From: Cupriavidus taiwanensis
GTDB taxonomy: Bacteria; Pseudomonadota; Gammaproteobacteria; Burkholderiales; Burkholderiaceae
Assembly (NCBI RefSeq): GCF_900250075.1
Contig: NZ_LT977071.1
Coordinates: 1,550,941 to 1,614,940, forward strand
DNA length: 64,000 bases
Direction: 5' to 3'
Numbering within the stretch: the first letter of the stretch is position 1; each line of letters starts with the position of its first letter. A program made the translations under genes and the position numbers. The notes under the pieces were generated by a model, which did not search any database, was not told where the DNA came from, and saw only the letters and a program-made list of their open reading frames with translations. Positions 33,254 to 42,746 of this stretch are shown here, in pieces.

Positions 33254-36200
33254 TCAGTAAGTGTCCTCCGGCTGCTGCGACAGGATGCGCTGCAGCGGGC
33301 GGCGCCCGAACAGCCAGAACGCCAGCGGCGTCAGCATGGAATCGAGCAGGGTCGAACTGACCAGCCCGCCGAAGATCACCACCGCGACCGGATGCAGGAT
33401 CTCCTTGCCCGGCGCATCGGCCGATACCAGCAAGGGCACCAGCGCGAACGCCGCCACCAGCGCGGTCATCAGCACCGGCGTCAGGCGCTCCAGCGAACCG
33501 CGCACGATCATCGGCATGCCGAAGGTCTCGCCTTCGAAGCGGCACAGGTTGATGTAGTGGCTGACCTTCAGGATGCCGTTGCGCGTGGCAATGCCGGTCA
33601 GCGTGATGAAGCCGACCATCGACGCCACCGACAGGCTCAGCCCCGCCAGCCACATCGCGATCACGCTGCCGATCAGGGCGAACGGGATATTGGCCATGAT
33701 CACCAGCGCGAGGGTCGCGGAGCGGTAGCGCGAGTAAAGCACCAGGTAGATCAGCGCCAGCGACACCAGCGACAGCAGCACGATGCGGCGCGTGGCCTGC
33801 TCCTGCGCCTGGAACTGGCCCTCGATGCTGACGAAATAGCCACCGGGCAGTCCTGCGCGCGCCACCGCGCCGCGCACCGCGCCGATGACCTGCGCCATGT
33901 CGGAGCCGTCGGTATTGGCATAGACCACGATGCGGCGCCGGCCGTTCTCGCGCCCGATCTGATTGGGGCCATCGCCCTCCTCCACGCTGGCGATGGCCGA
34001 CAACGGCACCGCGCCGCGCGGCGAATCCAGCATGACCCGGGACAGGTCCTGCGGCGTACGGCCGCTATCGGGCAGGCGCACCACCAGGTCGTGGCGGCGC
34101 ACGCCGTCGATCAGCTGCGTGACGCGCGTGCCGTCGGACAAGGTCTGCAGCGCCTTCAGCGCCTCACCGGCAGGGATGCCGTACTGCGCGGCCTTGCGAT
34201 AGTCGAGCCGCACATTGACCTGCGGAATCAGCACCTGGCGCTCGACCGTGATGTCGACCAGGCCGGGTATCGCCGCCAGGCGCCCACGCACGTTCTCAGC
34301 CAGGCCGCGCAGCGTATCGAGGTCGTCGCCATAGATCTTCAGCGCGATCTGCGCCCGCACGCCGGACAGCAGGTGATCCAGCCGATGCGAAATCGGCTGG
34401 CCGATCGCCACCGACGCAGGCAGCCCGGCCAGTTGCGCGCGGATCGCGGCCATGACCTGTTCCCGGCTGCGGCCGGAGGGCTTCAGGTCGATGTCGATCT
34501 CCGAGGCATGCACGCCTTCCGCATGTTCGTCGAGTTCGGCGCGGCCGGTCCGGCGCCCGACCCGCGTGACCTCCGGAACCTGCAGGATGAGCGTTTCCGC
34601 CAGGGCGCCGATGCGGTTGGCTTCGGCCAGCGAGGTGCCGGGATTGAGCATCAGCGACATCACCATCGAGCCCTCGTTGAAGCCCGGCAGGAAGGCGCGC
34701 GGCATCCACGGCACGGTGGCGGCCGCCAGCACGACCGCGACGGCGGCCACGGCGAGCACCGCACGCGCGCGCGGGAACGACCAGTCCAGGATGCGGGCAT
34801 CGGCGCGCTTGAGCCATGCCACCAGCGGACTGTCGGGATGTTCGAGCCGCTTCATCCGCGGCAGCAGGTAGTACGACAGCACCGGCGTCACCGTCATCGA
34901 CACCAGCATCGACGCCAGGATCGACACGATGTAGGCAATCCCCAGCGGCGCGAACAGGCGCCCTTCGATCCCCGGCAGCGCAAACAGCGGCACGAACACC
35001 AGCACCACCACCAGCGTGGCATAGACGATGCCGGAGCGCACTTCGACCGAGGCGCGCCAGATGGTCTCCAGCACCGGCGGCGGGTTGTCCATGCCGGCAC
35101 GCTGCCGCAACCGGCGCTGGATATTCTCCACGTCGACGATCGCGTCGTCGACCAGTTCGCCGATGGCGATGGCCAGGCCGCCCAGCGTCATCACGTTGAT
35201 CGACTGGCCCAGCAGGTGGAAGGCCAGCGCGGACACGGCCAGCGACAGCGGGATCGCCACCAGGGAGATCGCGGTGGTGCGCGCGCTCAGCAGGAACGCG
35301 AACAGGATCACCGTCACCATGATGGCGCCATCGCGCAGCGCCTCGACCACGTTGCCGATCGAGGCCTCGATAAAGTCGGCCTGGCGGAACAGCACCTGCG
35401 GCGTGGACAGCCCCTGCGGCAGCCCCTGCTTCAGTTCGCCCAGCGCGGCTTCCAGGTCGCGCGTCAGGCGCACCGTGTCGGCGGCGGGCTGCTTCTGCAC
35501 GCTGACGATCACCGCGGGCTTGCCGTTGAAGCCGGCGTCGCCGCGCTTGAGCGCCGCGGCGTAGCGTACCTGGGCTACCTGCTCCAGCAGCACCGGCACG
35601 CCGTCCTTGTAAGCAACCGCCAGGCCCTTGAGGTCGTCGAGCCGGTTCGTGCGGCCGAGATTGCGGATCAGGTATTCGCGGCCGTTGAGGTCAATGAAGC
35701 CGCCACTGGTATTGGCGGCGAAGTCGCGCAAGGCACCCTGCACCTGTGCCAGCGCCACGCCGAATTGCGCCATGCGCGCGGTATCGGGCTCGACCCGCAA
35801 TTGCCGCACCTCGCCGCCGATCGGGATCACCTGCGACACGCCAGGCACCGACAGCAGCCGCGGCCGCAGCACGAAGTCGGCATACTCGCGCGCCTGCATC
35901 GGGCTGGCGCGCGCCGGATCGATCGGCAAGGCGATCAGCATGATCTCGCCCATGATCGACGAGACCGGGCCGAGGATGGGCGTGAGCCCGCCCGGCAACT
36001 GCTCCTTCACCAGCGCCAGCCGTTCCGACACGAGCTGGCGGTTGCGGTAGATATCGCTGCCCCAGTCGAACTCCGCATAGACAATGGACAGGCCGACGCC
36101 GGACACCGAGCGCACCCGCGTGACGCCGGGCATGCCGTTGAGCGCGGTCTCGATCGGGAACGACACCAGCAGCTCGACTTCCTGCGGCGCCATGCCGCCC

Positions 36201-36358
36201 GCTTCGGTGATCACGGTCACCAGCGGCTTGTTCAGGTCCGGGAACACATCGACCGGCGTGCGCCATGCGGTGAGGCCGCCGTAGACCATCAGGATCAGCG
36301 CGATGGCCAGTACCAGCAGCCGGTTGCCCAGGCTGGCGCGAACGGTCCAGTTGAACAT
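33254..36358 (-). CDS. Heavy-metal RND efflux pump (CzcA/CusA family)
   Basis: A 1034-aa inner-membrane proton/cation antiporter of the HME-RND family, slightly shorter than typical (1040-1070). N-terminal [28 protein letters not shown] is the first helix; two periplasmic loops and twelve helices follow. The proton-relay helix 4 reads [22 protein letters not shown], with two adjacent Asp and a further Asp, unlike the DFGxxxDGAxxxVEN of CzcA. It ends QPEDTY. With the adaptor and outer-membrane genes it forms a tripartite export system; the metal cannot be assigned from sequence by eye. Confidence 0.93.
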   Translation of the reverse strand: MFNWTVRASLGNRLLVLAIALILMVYGGLTAWRTPVDVFPDLNKPLVTVITEAGGMAPQEVELLVSFPIETALNGMPGVTRVRSVSGVGLSIVYAEFDWGSDIYRNRQLVSERLALVKEQLPGGLTPILGPVSSIMGEIMLIALPIDPARASPMQAREYADFVLRPRLLSVPGVSQVIPIGGEVRQLRVEPDTARMAQFGVALAQVQGALRDFAANTSGGFIDLNGREYLIRNLGRTNRLDDLKGLAVAYKDGVPVLLEQVAQVRYAAALKRGDAGFNGKPAVIVSVQKQPAADTVRLTRDLEAALGELKQGLPQGLSTPQVLFRQADFIEASIGNVVEALRDGAIMVTVILFAFLLSARTTAISLVAIPLSLAVSALAFHLLGQSINVMTLGGLAIAIGELVDDAIVDVENIQRRLRQRAGMDNPPPVLETIWRASVEVRSGIVYATLVVVLVFVPLFALPGIEGRLFAPLGIAYIVSILASMLVSMTVTPVLSYYLLPRMKRLEHPDSPLVAWLKRADARILDWSFPRARAVLAVAAVAVVLAAATVPWMPRAFLPGFNEGSMVMSLMLNPGTSLAEANRIGALAETLILQVPEVTRVGRRTGRAELDEHAEGVHASEIDIDLKPSGRSREQVMAAIRAQLAGLPASVAIGQPISHRLDHLLSGVRAQIALKIYGDDLDTLRGLAENVRGRLAAIPGLVDITVERQVLIPQVNVRLDYRKAAQYGIPAGEALKALQTLSDGTRVTQLIDGVRRHDLVVRLPDSGRTPQDLSRVMLDSPRGAVPLSAIASVEEGDGPNQIGRENGRRRIVVYANTDGSDMAQVIGAVRGAVARAGLPGGYFVSIEGQFQAQEQATRRIVLLSLVSLALIYLVLYSRYRSATLALVIMANIPFALIGSVIAMWLAGLSLSVASMVGFITLTGIATRNGILKVSHYINLCRFEGETFGMPMIVRGSLERLTPVLMTALVAAFALVPLLVSADAPGKEILHPVAVVIFGGLVSSTLLDSMLTPLAFWLFGRRPLQRILSQQPEDTY

Positions 36359-36367
36359 GCGCGCCCC

Positions 36368-37513
36368 TCAGCGAATCTGGTTGATCAGCGCCGCGCCGGA
36401 CACCACCACCCGGTTCTCCGGCGACAGTCCGCCGACCACGACCACGGTGCGCGCATCGAGCACGCGCGCCTCGACCGGCTGCGCGATAAAGCGCTGCGTG
36501 CCGGACTTGATCCACACCACCGGCAGGTTGCTGGCGTTGCGCACCAGCGCCTCGCTGGGCAGCGCGATGCCGCGGACGGTATCGCTCAGCGTCGCGACCA
36601 CGGTCACGGGCTGGCCGACGGCCAGCGGCACGTCGTTGGCGGTCAGCCGGAACGTCAGCGGCACCGCGCCGTTCTTCAGGCTGCGGCCGGCACCGACGAA
36701 TTCCAGCTTGCCGCCAGTGCCGCTAGCCAGGGCGCCGCCCTTGATGCGGCTGGCCAGCGAACTGTCCGCGGTGCTGGCCTCGATCAGCAGGCGGGCGGGG
36801 TCGACCACCTCGTACAGCACGTCCCCGGCCGCAACCACCTGCCCCGCCAGCACATTGGCGCTGGCGATCACGCCACTGGCCGGCGCGGTCAGCGTATCGG
36901 TCTGGTGCAGGCTCTTGCCAACCGCATCGCGCTGGCCGGACAGGCTCTGGACCTCGGCGCGGGCGGCTTCGATTTCCTTGCGCGGGATGCTGTCCGGCAG
37001 CGACTCCAGCCGCTGCAGCCGCTGCCGCGCCAGCTTCAGGCTGGCGCTCAGGTTGGCGAACTGTGCCTGCTGGTTGCCGATGTCGAAGGGCTCGCTCTTG
37101 TGGCGCAGCACGGCCAGCACCTGGCCCTTGGCGACACGCTGCCCCAGCACGGGAAAGCCGCCCGGCGGCGGTTCGATCCAGCCCGGGTGGCCCGCCTGCA
37201 GGCGCCCGCCCGCGTTCGGATCGATCGCCACGACGGCGTTCAGTTCCACGGTCACGGGGTGCGCGGCAGGCTGCGGCATCGCGGTCCGTATGCCCATGCG
37301 GCGCTGGGCCAGCTTGGGCACGTGGACGCTGCCGTCGGGCAGCCGGGCCAGGCCACTGCCGACCGGCACCGCGGCCGGTGCATCGAGGTGTTCGCCATTC
37401 GGGCCGTGCGCGCCGGGTCCGGCCAGCGCCGGCAAGGTTGACCAGGCGGTCAGCGCAATCACCAGGGTTGCGATATGGGTTGCGATATGGGTCGCGATAT
37501 GGGTCGTCTTCAT
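36368..37513 (-). CDS. RND efflux membrane fusion (periplasmic adaptor) protein, CzcB-like
   Basis: A 381-aa adaptor with a signal peptide, then GPGAHGPNGEHLDAPA, a lipoyl/hairpin region (FPVLGQRVAKGQVLAVLRHKSEPFDI, coiled coil around LKLARQRLQRLESLPDSIPRKEIEAAR) and a beta-barrel domain. The start at 37513 overlaps the preceding stop (TGATG). The n-region of the signal peptide is made of a repeated HIAT unit (see 37469-37504). It connects the RND pump to the outer-membrane channel. The His- and Asn-rich mature N-terminus may bind metal. Confidence 0.9.
   Translation of the reverse strand: MKTTHIATHIATHIATLVIALTAWSTLPALAGPGAHGPNGEHLDAPAAVPVGSGLARLPDGSVHVPKLAQRRMGIRTAMPQPAAHPVTVELNAVVAIDPNAGGRLQAGHPGWIEPPPGGFPVLGQRVAKGQVLAVLRHKSEPFDIGNQQAQFANLSASLKLARQRLQRLESLPDSIPRKEIEAARAEVQSLSGQRDAVGKSLHQTDTLTAPASGVIASANVLAGQVVAAGDVLYEVVDPARLLIEASTADSSLASRIKGGALASGTGGKLEFVGAGRSLKNGAVPLTFRLTANDVPLAVGQPVTVVATLSDTVRGIALPSEALVRNASNLPVVWIKSGTQRFIAQPVEARVLDARTVVVVGGLSPENRVVVSGAALINQIR
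37469..37504. repeat. Three 12-bp tandem repeats in the adaptor signal peptide
   Basis: Unit TGCGATATGGGT, three copies in a row with a single T/C difference in the third. They encode Thr-His-Ile-Ala three times near the start of the adaptor. Being a multiple of three, copy-number change would alter signal-peptide length without shifting the frame. Confidence 0.85.
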
Positions 37514-38085
37514 CACGCCATGCCTCCGTTCCTCTTGCCAGCGCGGCGCTTCACGCCCCAGGCCGCGGCTGCCGCAAGCAGCGCCGCAAGCAGGACCAGC
37601 CACGGCCAGCGCGCCTGCCACCACGCCAGGCCGTGGTCGTGTCCGTCCGCCGCGACGTTCAGGGTGCCCTCGATCAGGTCCGACTCGTTGCCGGTGACGA
37701 GCGTAAACACCAGCGCATGCTGGCCGGGCTGGCGCAGCGCCAGCAGCAGCTTCTCGTCGCTAAAGGCATAGTCGCCGGCATCGGCATGCAGCTTGCCCTG
37801 GGCCTTGATGCCGTTGAACTCGACCTCGAGCGTGCCGTCGAGCACCGGCTCGTTGGTGACGTAGCGGTCCACCATGACCGAGAGTTCGTCCGTGGAGAGG
37901 GTGCCGACCAGTTCGAATGCTTCCGTATGGGCTTCGATGGTCGGCTGGGCGTGCGCCGCCGCGCCAGTGCCGGCGGGCGCGTCCAGGTGCTCGCCATTGG
38001 GGCCGTGCGCGCCGGGGCCGGCATGCGCCGCCGGCGCCGCGAGCGCGAGCGACAGGAACAGGGAAAGAAACAACTGGCGGATCAT
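37513..38085 (-). CDS. Periplasmic protein with C-terminal membrane anchor, metal efflux operon
   Basis: A 190-aa protein: signal peptide (MIRQLFLSLFLSLALAAPA), a GPGAHGPNGEHLDAPAG motif shared with the next gene's product, a beta domain (VGTLSTDELSVMVDRYVTNEPVLDG, NGIKAQGKLHADAGDYAF), a His-rich DGHDHGLAW stretch, one transmembrane helix and a basic tail. It overlaps both neighbours by a few bases. I recognise it only as a conserved companion of CzcCBA-type operons. It may assist metal handling or adaptor assembly. Confidence 0.8.
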   Translation of the reverse strand: MIRQLFLSLFLSLALAAPAAHAGPGAHGPNGEHLDAPAGTGAAAHAQPTIEAHTEAFELVGTLSTDELSVMVDRYVTNEPVLDGTLEVEFNGIKAQGKLHADAGDYAFSDEKLLLALRQPGQHALVFTLVTGNESDLIEGTLNVAADGHDHGLAWWQARWPWLVLLAALLAAAAAWGVKRRAGKRNGGMA

Positions 38086-39299
38086 GGCAGGACTCCGAGC
38101 GCCTGGTTCAGGGTGGCAATGGCGATGCCGTGCCGGGCACGCTGGCGCACGAGGTCGGCCTCGGCTTCCAGCGCCTGGTTTTGTGCGCGCAGCACTTCCG
38201 GCAGGCCGATCTCGCCGGCATCGAAGGTCTTGCGCAGCAGCGCCGCCCGTTCGGACAGCGTGGCGCTGCGCTCTTGCGTCAGGCCGAGCTGCTGCCCGGC
38301 CAGCCGCAGCGCGGCCTGCGCCGCGTCGATCTCGGCGCGCACCATGCGTTCGGTGCGCGCGAGTTCGGCCCGGGCTGTCATCAGCTCGGTCTGCGCGGCG
38401 GCTTCGCGCGGCAGGTTGCGCGCATCCGTGGCGAACGGGATCCTGACGAACAGGCCGACGGTCTGGTCGCCGGGCATGCCGCCGCCGGCCCGGTCGTTGC
38501 GGTACATCACGCCGACTTCCGGCGGGTCGCGGCGCGATTTGCGCAGGTAGCCCAGCTGGCGTTCGCTGCGCAGCACGGCCTGTTGCACCGCTTCCAGGCG
38601 TGGATGGCTCGCGGCCAGGCCGCCCGGGTCTCCCGGCGGCGCCGCCGCCTCGTCGTACCGCGACGGCAGCGCGGCAACGCCGGTGGCTTGCAGCAGCCGT
38701 GCGCTGGCCTCGACCACGCGCGCCTCGCTGTCGGCGAGCAGCCCCTGTGCCGCCAGGTGGTCCTGCTGCGCCAGCAGCAGGTCGGTGCGCGCCAGGTCGC
38801 CCGCATTGACGCGCCGGCGGACATCGTCGCGCAGCGACGCGGCGATCCCGTTGCGTCGACGCATCACCTCGCGCTCGCCTTCCGCGGCGGCCAGCTGCCA
38901 GACGCGCTCGCGGACTTCCGCGGCAAGATTCAGCCGCGCCAGCGCGACGCCAGCCTCGGCCTCGGCCGCCTGGGCGTCGGCCAGCTCGCCGCGTGCCGCG
39001 CGCTGGCCTGGCAGCCACACCGGCACGCCCAGCTGGACCTCGCTCTCGCGCACGCCGCGCTGCTCGGTCCAGCGGTCGTCACGGTGCAGCAGGCCGAGCG
39101 TGGGCGGTCCCGCGATCAGCGAATCGGCCTGGACCCGGCTGGCCGCCGCCTCCAGGCGCCGCCCCTCGGTGGCCTGGAAGGCGACGGAGCGCTCCCAGGC
39201 GGCATCGAACAGCGCGCGCAGGTCGGCCGGCGCGGGCTGGCCATGGGCCGCCGGCATCAGCAACGCCGACGCCACCACGGAGATGAAGAATTTGTGCAT
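38082..39299 (-). CDS. Outer-membrane efflux channel, TolC/CzcC family
   Basis: A 405-aa outer-membrane factor with a signal peptide (MHKFFISVVASALLMPAAHG). Two outer-membrane-efflux repeats of long helices follow (LARLNLAAEVRERVWQLAAAEGEREVMRRR; TARAELARTERMVRAEIDAAQAALRLAGQQL). It lacks a lipobox. The ATG at 39299 is preceded by GGGGATT. It gives the tripartite metal pump its exit duct. It is followed, with a 4-base overlap, by the periplasmic protein gene. Confidence 0.9.
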   Translation of the reverse strand: MHKFFISVVASALLMPAAHGQPAPADLRALFDAAWERSVAFQATEGRRLEAAASRVQADSLIAGPPTLGLLHRDDRWTEQRGVRESEVQLGVPVWLPGQRAARGELADAQAAEAEAGVALARLNLAAEVRERVWQLAAAEGEREVMRRRNGIAASLRDDVRRRVNAGDLARTDLLLAQQDHLAAQGLLADSEARVVEASARLLQATGVAALPSRYDEAAAPPGDPGGLAASHPRLEAVQQAVLRSERQLGYLRKSRRDPPEVGVMYRNDRAGGGMPGDQTVGLFVRIPFATDARNLPREAAAQTELMTARAELARTERMVRAEIDAAQAALRLAGQQLGLTQERSATLSERAALLRKTFDAGEIGLPEVLRAQNQALEAEADLVRQRARHGIAIATLNQALGVLP

Positions 39300-39397
39300 G
39301 GAATCCCCAACGCAGATTGCGACAAGCAGGCAATGCGGCGGGGCGCGGCGCAAGGCATTGCGCCACGGCAGGCAATCAGCAGATCAGTGCCCCGCCG

Positions 39398-39751
39398 TCA
39401 GGCGGGCGCGTGAGGGGGGCGTAACGGTGGACTGGAGCCCGGGTCGGGGATGCGACTGCCGAGGAACGACGGCTCGCGCTGCGTCTGCAGCGTCAGCGGC
39501 GGCACCATGCCGGCTGGCAATGGCGCCTGGAAGTGGGTGCCGTAGTCGAAGTCGAGCTGGTGCGACGCGGAAGCCGCGGAATCGTCGAAGGCGATTTCGC
39601 CATCCTCATCATGGTGATGCGGAACATGTTCGGCGTGCGCGGCCATGTGGTCCGGCGGGAAGCCGGCCGCGTGCGCGAGCTGCCGCTGCGCTGCGGCCAA
39701 CGCCTGCAGCGGCAGGATCAGCATCAGGAGCAAGGCAATCATGCGCGACAT
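39398..39751 (-). CDS. CzcI-like small periplasmic protein
   Basis: A 117-aa exported protein: signal peptide MSRMIALLLMLILPLQALA, then a short His-rich stretch (HMAAHAEHVPHHHDEDGE) and a Pro-rich C-terminus. Its size, leader and position at the head of the efflux operon match CzcI-type proteins, which influence efflux gene expression. I chose the ATG at 39751, since upstream codons have no signal-peptide character. The His cluster probably binds the exported metal. Confidence 0.75.
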   Translation of the reverse strand: MSRMIALLLMLILPLQALAAAQRQLAHAAGFPPDHMAAHAEHVPHHHDEDGEIAFDDSAASASHQLDFDYGTHFQAPLPAGMVPPLTLQTQREPSFLGSRIPDPGSSPPLRPPHAPA

Positions 39752-39913
39752 AGGGCGGGATTCTACCCGAGCTGCCGGCAATCGAGTGAGACCGGGGCGC
39801 CGAATGCCGTAAGCGTCGCCCGAAACGGATTGCCGGCACGAGCAGCCAGGCCGGGACGCCGTTCGCACCGGACAGGCGCGAAGGCAAGCCGGCCGGCCCT
39901 GACGCCCTGCCGC

Positions 39914-41080
39914 TCAGAACGAGCGCGGCAGGCCCAGCACGTGTTCGGCGACGAAGGAGTAGATCAGGTTGGTCGAGATCGGCGCCACCTGGTACAGGCG
40001 CGTCTCGCGGAACTTGCGCTCGACATCGTATTCGCAGGCAAAGCCGAAGCCGCCGTGGAACTGCAGGCAGGCATTGCCGGCCTCCCAGCTGGCCTTGGCG
40101 GCCAGGTACTTGGCCATGTTGGCCTGGGCGCCCATGGACTCGTGCTTGTCGAACAGCTCGCACGCTTTCCAGCGCATCAGGTTGGCGGCCTCGAGTTCGA
40201 TGAACGACTCCGCGATCGGGAACTGCACGCCCTGGTTCTGGCCGATGGGGCGGCCGAAGACTTCGCGCTCCTTCACGTACTTCGTCACCCGATCCATGAA
40301 CCAGTAGCCGTCGCCGATGCACTCGGCGGCGATCAGCGTGCGCTCGGCATTCAGGCCATCGAGGATGTACTTGAAGCCCTTGCCCTCCTCGCCGATCAGG
40401 TTTTCCTCGGGAATCTCCAGGTCCTCGAAGAACAGTTCGTTGGTCTCGTGGTTGACCATGTTGGGGATGGGGCGCACCGTCAGGCCCTTCTTCTGCGCCT
40501 CGTGCAGGTCCACCATGAAGATCGACATGCCCTCGCTCTTCTTCCTGACCTCGGCCAGCGGCGTGGTGCGCGCCAGCAGGATCATGAAATCGCTGTGCTG
40601 CACGCGGCTGATCCATACCTTCTGGCCGTTGACGACGTAGCGGCCGTCCTTCTTCACCGCCGAAGTCTTGATCTTGGTGGTGTCGGTGCCGGTGGTGGGC
40701 TCGGTCACGCCCATCGACTGCAGGCGCCATTCGCCGGAGGCGATCTTGGGCAGGTACTTTTCCTTCTGCGCGGTTGAGCCGTGCCGCAGCAGCGTGCCCA
40801 TGTTGTACATCTGGCCATGGCAGGCACCGGAATTGCCGCCGCAACGGTTGATCTCTTCCATGATGACCGAGGCTTCGGTCAGGCCCAGGCCGGAGCCGCC
40901 GTATTCCTGCGGAATCAGCGCTGCCAGCCAGCCCGCCGCGGTCAGCGCATTGACGAAGGCCTCGGGATAGGCGCGTTGTTCATCGACCTTGCGGAAATAC
41001 TCGTCGGGAAACTCGGCGCACAGCGCACGGATGGCATCGCGGATTTCGTGGAAATTATTCGATAGGGTCTGTTCGATCAT
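39914..41080 (-). CDS. Acyl-CoA dehydrogenase
   Basis: A 388-aa FAD-dependent acyl-CoA dehydrogenase with the expected three domains (SMGVTEPTTGTDTTKIKTSA, VNGQKVWISRVQHSDF, FGRPIGQNQGVQFPIAE, QFHGGFGFACEYDVER). The C-terminal position that holds the catalytic Glu in medium-chain enzymes is Pro here (LYQVAPISTN). A Glu is present at residue 246 (LNAERTL), where isovaleryl- and long-chain enzymes keep their base. A branched, cyclic or otherwise bulky acyl-CoA substrate is therefore plausible. It is divergent from the CoA-transferase/thiolase/ligase genes. Confidence 0.92.
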   Translation of the reverse strand: MIEQTLSNNFHEIRDAIRALCAEFPDEYFRKVDEQRAYPEAFVNALTAAGWLAALIPQEYGGSGLGLTEASVIMEEINRCGGNSGACHGQMYNMGTLLRHGSTAQKEKYLPKIASGEWRLQSMGVTEPTTGTDTTKIKTSAVKKDGRYVVNGQKVWISRVQHSDFMILLARTTPLAEVRKKSEGMSIFMVDLHEAQKKGLTVRPIPNMVNHETNELFFEDLEIPEENLIGEEGKGFKYILDGLNAERTLIAAECIGDGYWFMDRVTKYVKEREVFGRPIGQNQGVQFPIAESFIELEAANLMRWKACELFDKHESMGAQANMAKYLAAKASWEAGNACLQFHGGFGFACEYDVERKFRETRLYQVAPISTNLIYSFVAEHVLGLPRSF

Positions 41081-41401
41081 GGCGCTGCCTTGCGGTCGGT
41101 CTGTGTCTGTGGCGGTCGGGTACGTGGCGATCTATGCGGCGACGTGGCGGATGGCCGACGCCGCGTGATAGCCGCCATGGTCGCGGCGTTCGGCCGGCGG
41201 GACAATCAGCGATTCCGAAAGCGCGCCTTCCACGCGGCTTAAGTCCCGGCAGCCAGCGCCCGGCCGGCATTTCGCCAGTGCCGAAGCCGGCCATTGGCAT
41301 TGTCGAATAGCGCAAACGCGGCTTTGGCGACATGCTTCGGGCTATCCGGCGCGGCCCTGCCGATTTCCGGCCGTGAGCCGACCCAACGTTTTCCCGTGGA
41401 C
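41081..41401. other. Divergent promoter region of the acyl-CoA gene cluster
   Basis: 321 bases between the dehydrogenase and CoA-transferase starts. It is GC-rich, with a small AT-richer stretch near 41290-41320 (TTGGCATTGTCGAATAG) that could hold the rightward promoter. I see no gene and no clear operator. Confidence 0.4.
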
Positions 41402-42706
41402 ATGCACGACCTGGCTTCCCGACTGCAAACCCTGATCCGCCCCGGCGATCACCTCTGGTGGGGACAAGCCACCGCCGAGCCGCTGACGCTGACGCGCGCG
41501 CTGGTGGCGCATCGCCATGCCATCGCGCGAGGCGGGCGCTTAAGCGTCTTCGTCGGCATCGGCCAGTCGGACACGCTGCAACCGGAGCAGGCCGATGTCA
41601 TCGATTTCTTCGGCTATGCCGCCAGCGGGCCGCATCGCCGGCTGGCCAGCGCGGGCGTGCTCGACATCGTGCCGAGCCATTATTCGCACCTGCCGGGGCT
41701 GATCCGGCACGGCACGCTGCGTGCGGACGTGGTGCTGGTGCAGGTCTCGCCCGCCGACGAACAGGGGCGTCACAGCCTGGGCCTGGTGCACGAATACCTT
41801 CCCGCCGCACTCGACCGCGCCCGCGTGATCATTGCTGAAGTGAACCCGGAGGTGCCGTGGACCCACGGCAGCCGTTATCTCACCGCTGACCAGATCGACC
41901 TGCAGGTCGAGGCGCTGTATCCGCCCATCAGTCTGGAGCGCAGCGCTGCCGGCCCCGCGGAACAGGCCATTGCCGGCCATATCGCCGGCTGGGTGGAGGA
42001 TGGCGCGACCCTGCAGATGGGCATCGGCAACCTTCCTGAAGCAGTGGTTGCCGCGCTGCATGACCGCCGCGACCTGGGGCTGCACAGCGGCGCGGTCGGC
42101 GACGGCATTGCCGCGCTGGCCGAGGCCGGCGTGCTGACCAACGCACGCAAGCGCATCGATACGGGCATCGGCATTGGCGGCATCCTGATGGGCAGCGAGC
42201 GGTTGCGGCGCTGGGCTCATCGCAATCCGCAGCTGCAGCTGCGCGAAACCGCCTACACCCACCATCCCGAAGTGCTCGCCAGCGTGGACAAGCTGACCGC
42301 GATCAATTCGGCGATCGAGGTCGACCTGACCGGACAGGTCAATGCGGAAGTTGCCGCCGGCGTCTATGTCGGCGCCGTCGGCGGCGCGGTGGATTTCCTG
42401 CGCGGCGCCGCGCGCAGCCGCGGCGGCCTGCCGATCGTGGCGCTGCCTGCCACCGCCAAAGGTGCGAGCCGCATCGTCGCGCAATTGTCCGGCCCGGTCA
42501 GCACGCCGCGTGCCGACGCCGGCCTGATCGTCACCGAGCATGGCGTGGCCGACCTGCGCGGCCAGCCCCTGTCGCAGCGCGTGCGCCGCATGCTGGACAT
42601 CGCTGCCCCCGAACACCGCGCCGACCTGGAGCGCCAGGCCCATGCGCTGCTGCGCCAGTGCGGCGCGGCCTTCGTCGCCCTTCCGGGGACGACGCACACC
42701 GACTAA
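41402..42706 (+). CDS. Acetyl-CoA hydrolase/transferase family CoA-transferase
   Basis: A 434-aa class I-type CoA-transferase of the 4-hydroxybutyrate/acetate:CoA-transferase group. It has GATLQMGIGNLPEAVVAAL, LGLHSGAVGDGIAAL, the catalytic Glu in INSAIEVDLTGQVNAE, and VGAVGGAVDFLRGAARSRGG. I used the ATG at 41402 (MHDLASRLQTLI). The frame is open further upstream, but no Shine-Dalgarno supports either start. It heads the rightward operon with a thiolase and a ligase, and probably moves CoA onto an acid intermediate. Confidence 0.88.
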   Translation: MHDLASRLQTLIRPGDHLWWGQATAEPLTLTRALVAHRHAIARGGRLSVFVGIGQSDTLQPEQADVIDFFGYAASGPHRRLASAGVLDIVPSHYSHLPGLIRHGTLRADVVLVQVSPADEQGRHSLGLVHEYLPAALDRARVIIAEVNPEVPWTHGSRYLTADQIDLQVEALYPPISLERSAAGPAEQAIAGHIAGWVEDGATLQMGIGNLPEAVVAALHDRRDLGLHSGAVGDGIAALAEAGVLTNARKRIDTGIGIGGILMGSERLRRWAHRNPQLQLRETAYTHHPEVLASVDKLTAINSAIEVDLTGQVNAEVAAGVYVGAVGGAVDFLRGAARSRGGLPIVALPATAKGASRIVAQLSGPVSTPRADAGLIVTEHGVADLRGQPLSQRVRRMLDIAAPEHRADLERQAHALLRQCGAAFVALPGTTHTD

Positions 42707-42746
42707 CTTGATGATTCACCCGATACCGAATACCAAGGAGACTTCC

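Noticed and set aside
33212..37441. A 1409-codon open frame on the plus strand opposite the RND pump and adaptor
   Set aside because: His/Arg/Gln-rich, low-complexity translation with no domain; it is the antisense of well-formed CzcA/CzcB-type genes in GC-rich DNA.
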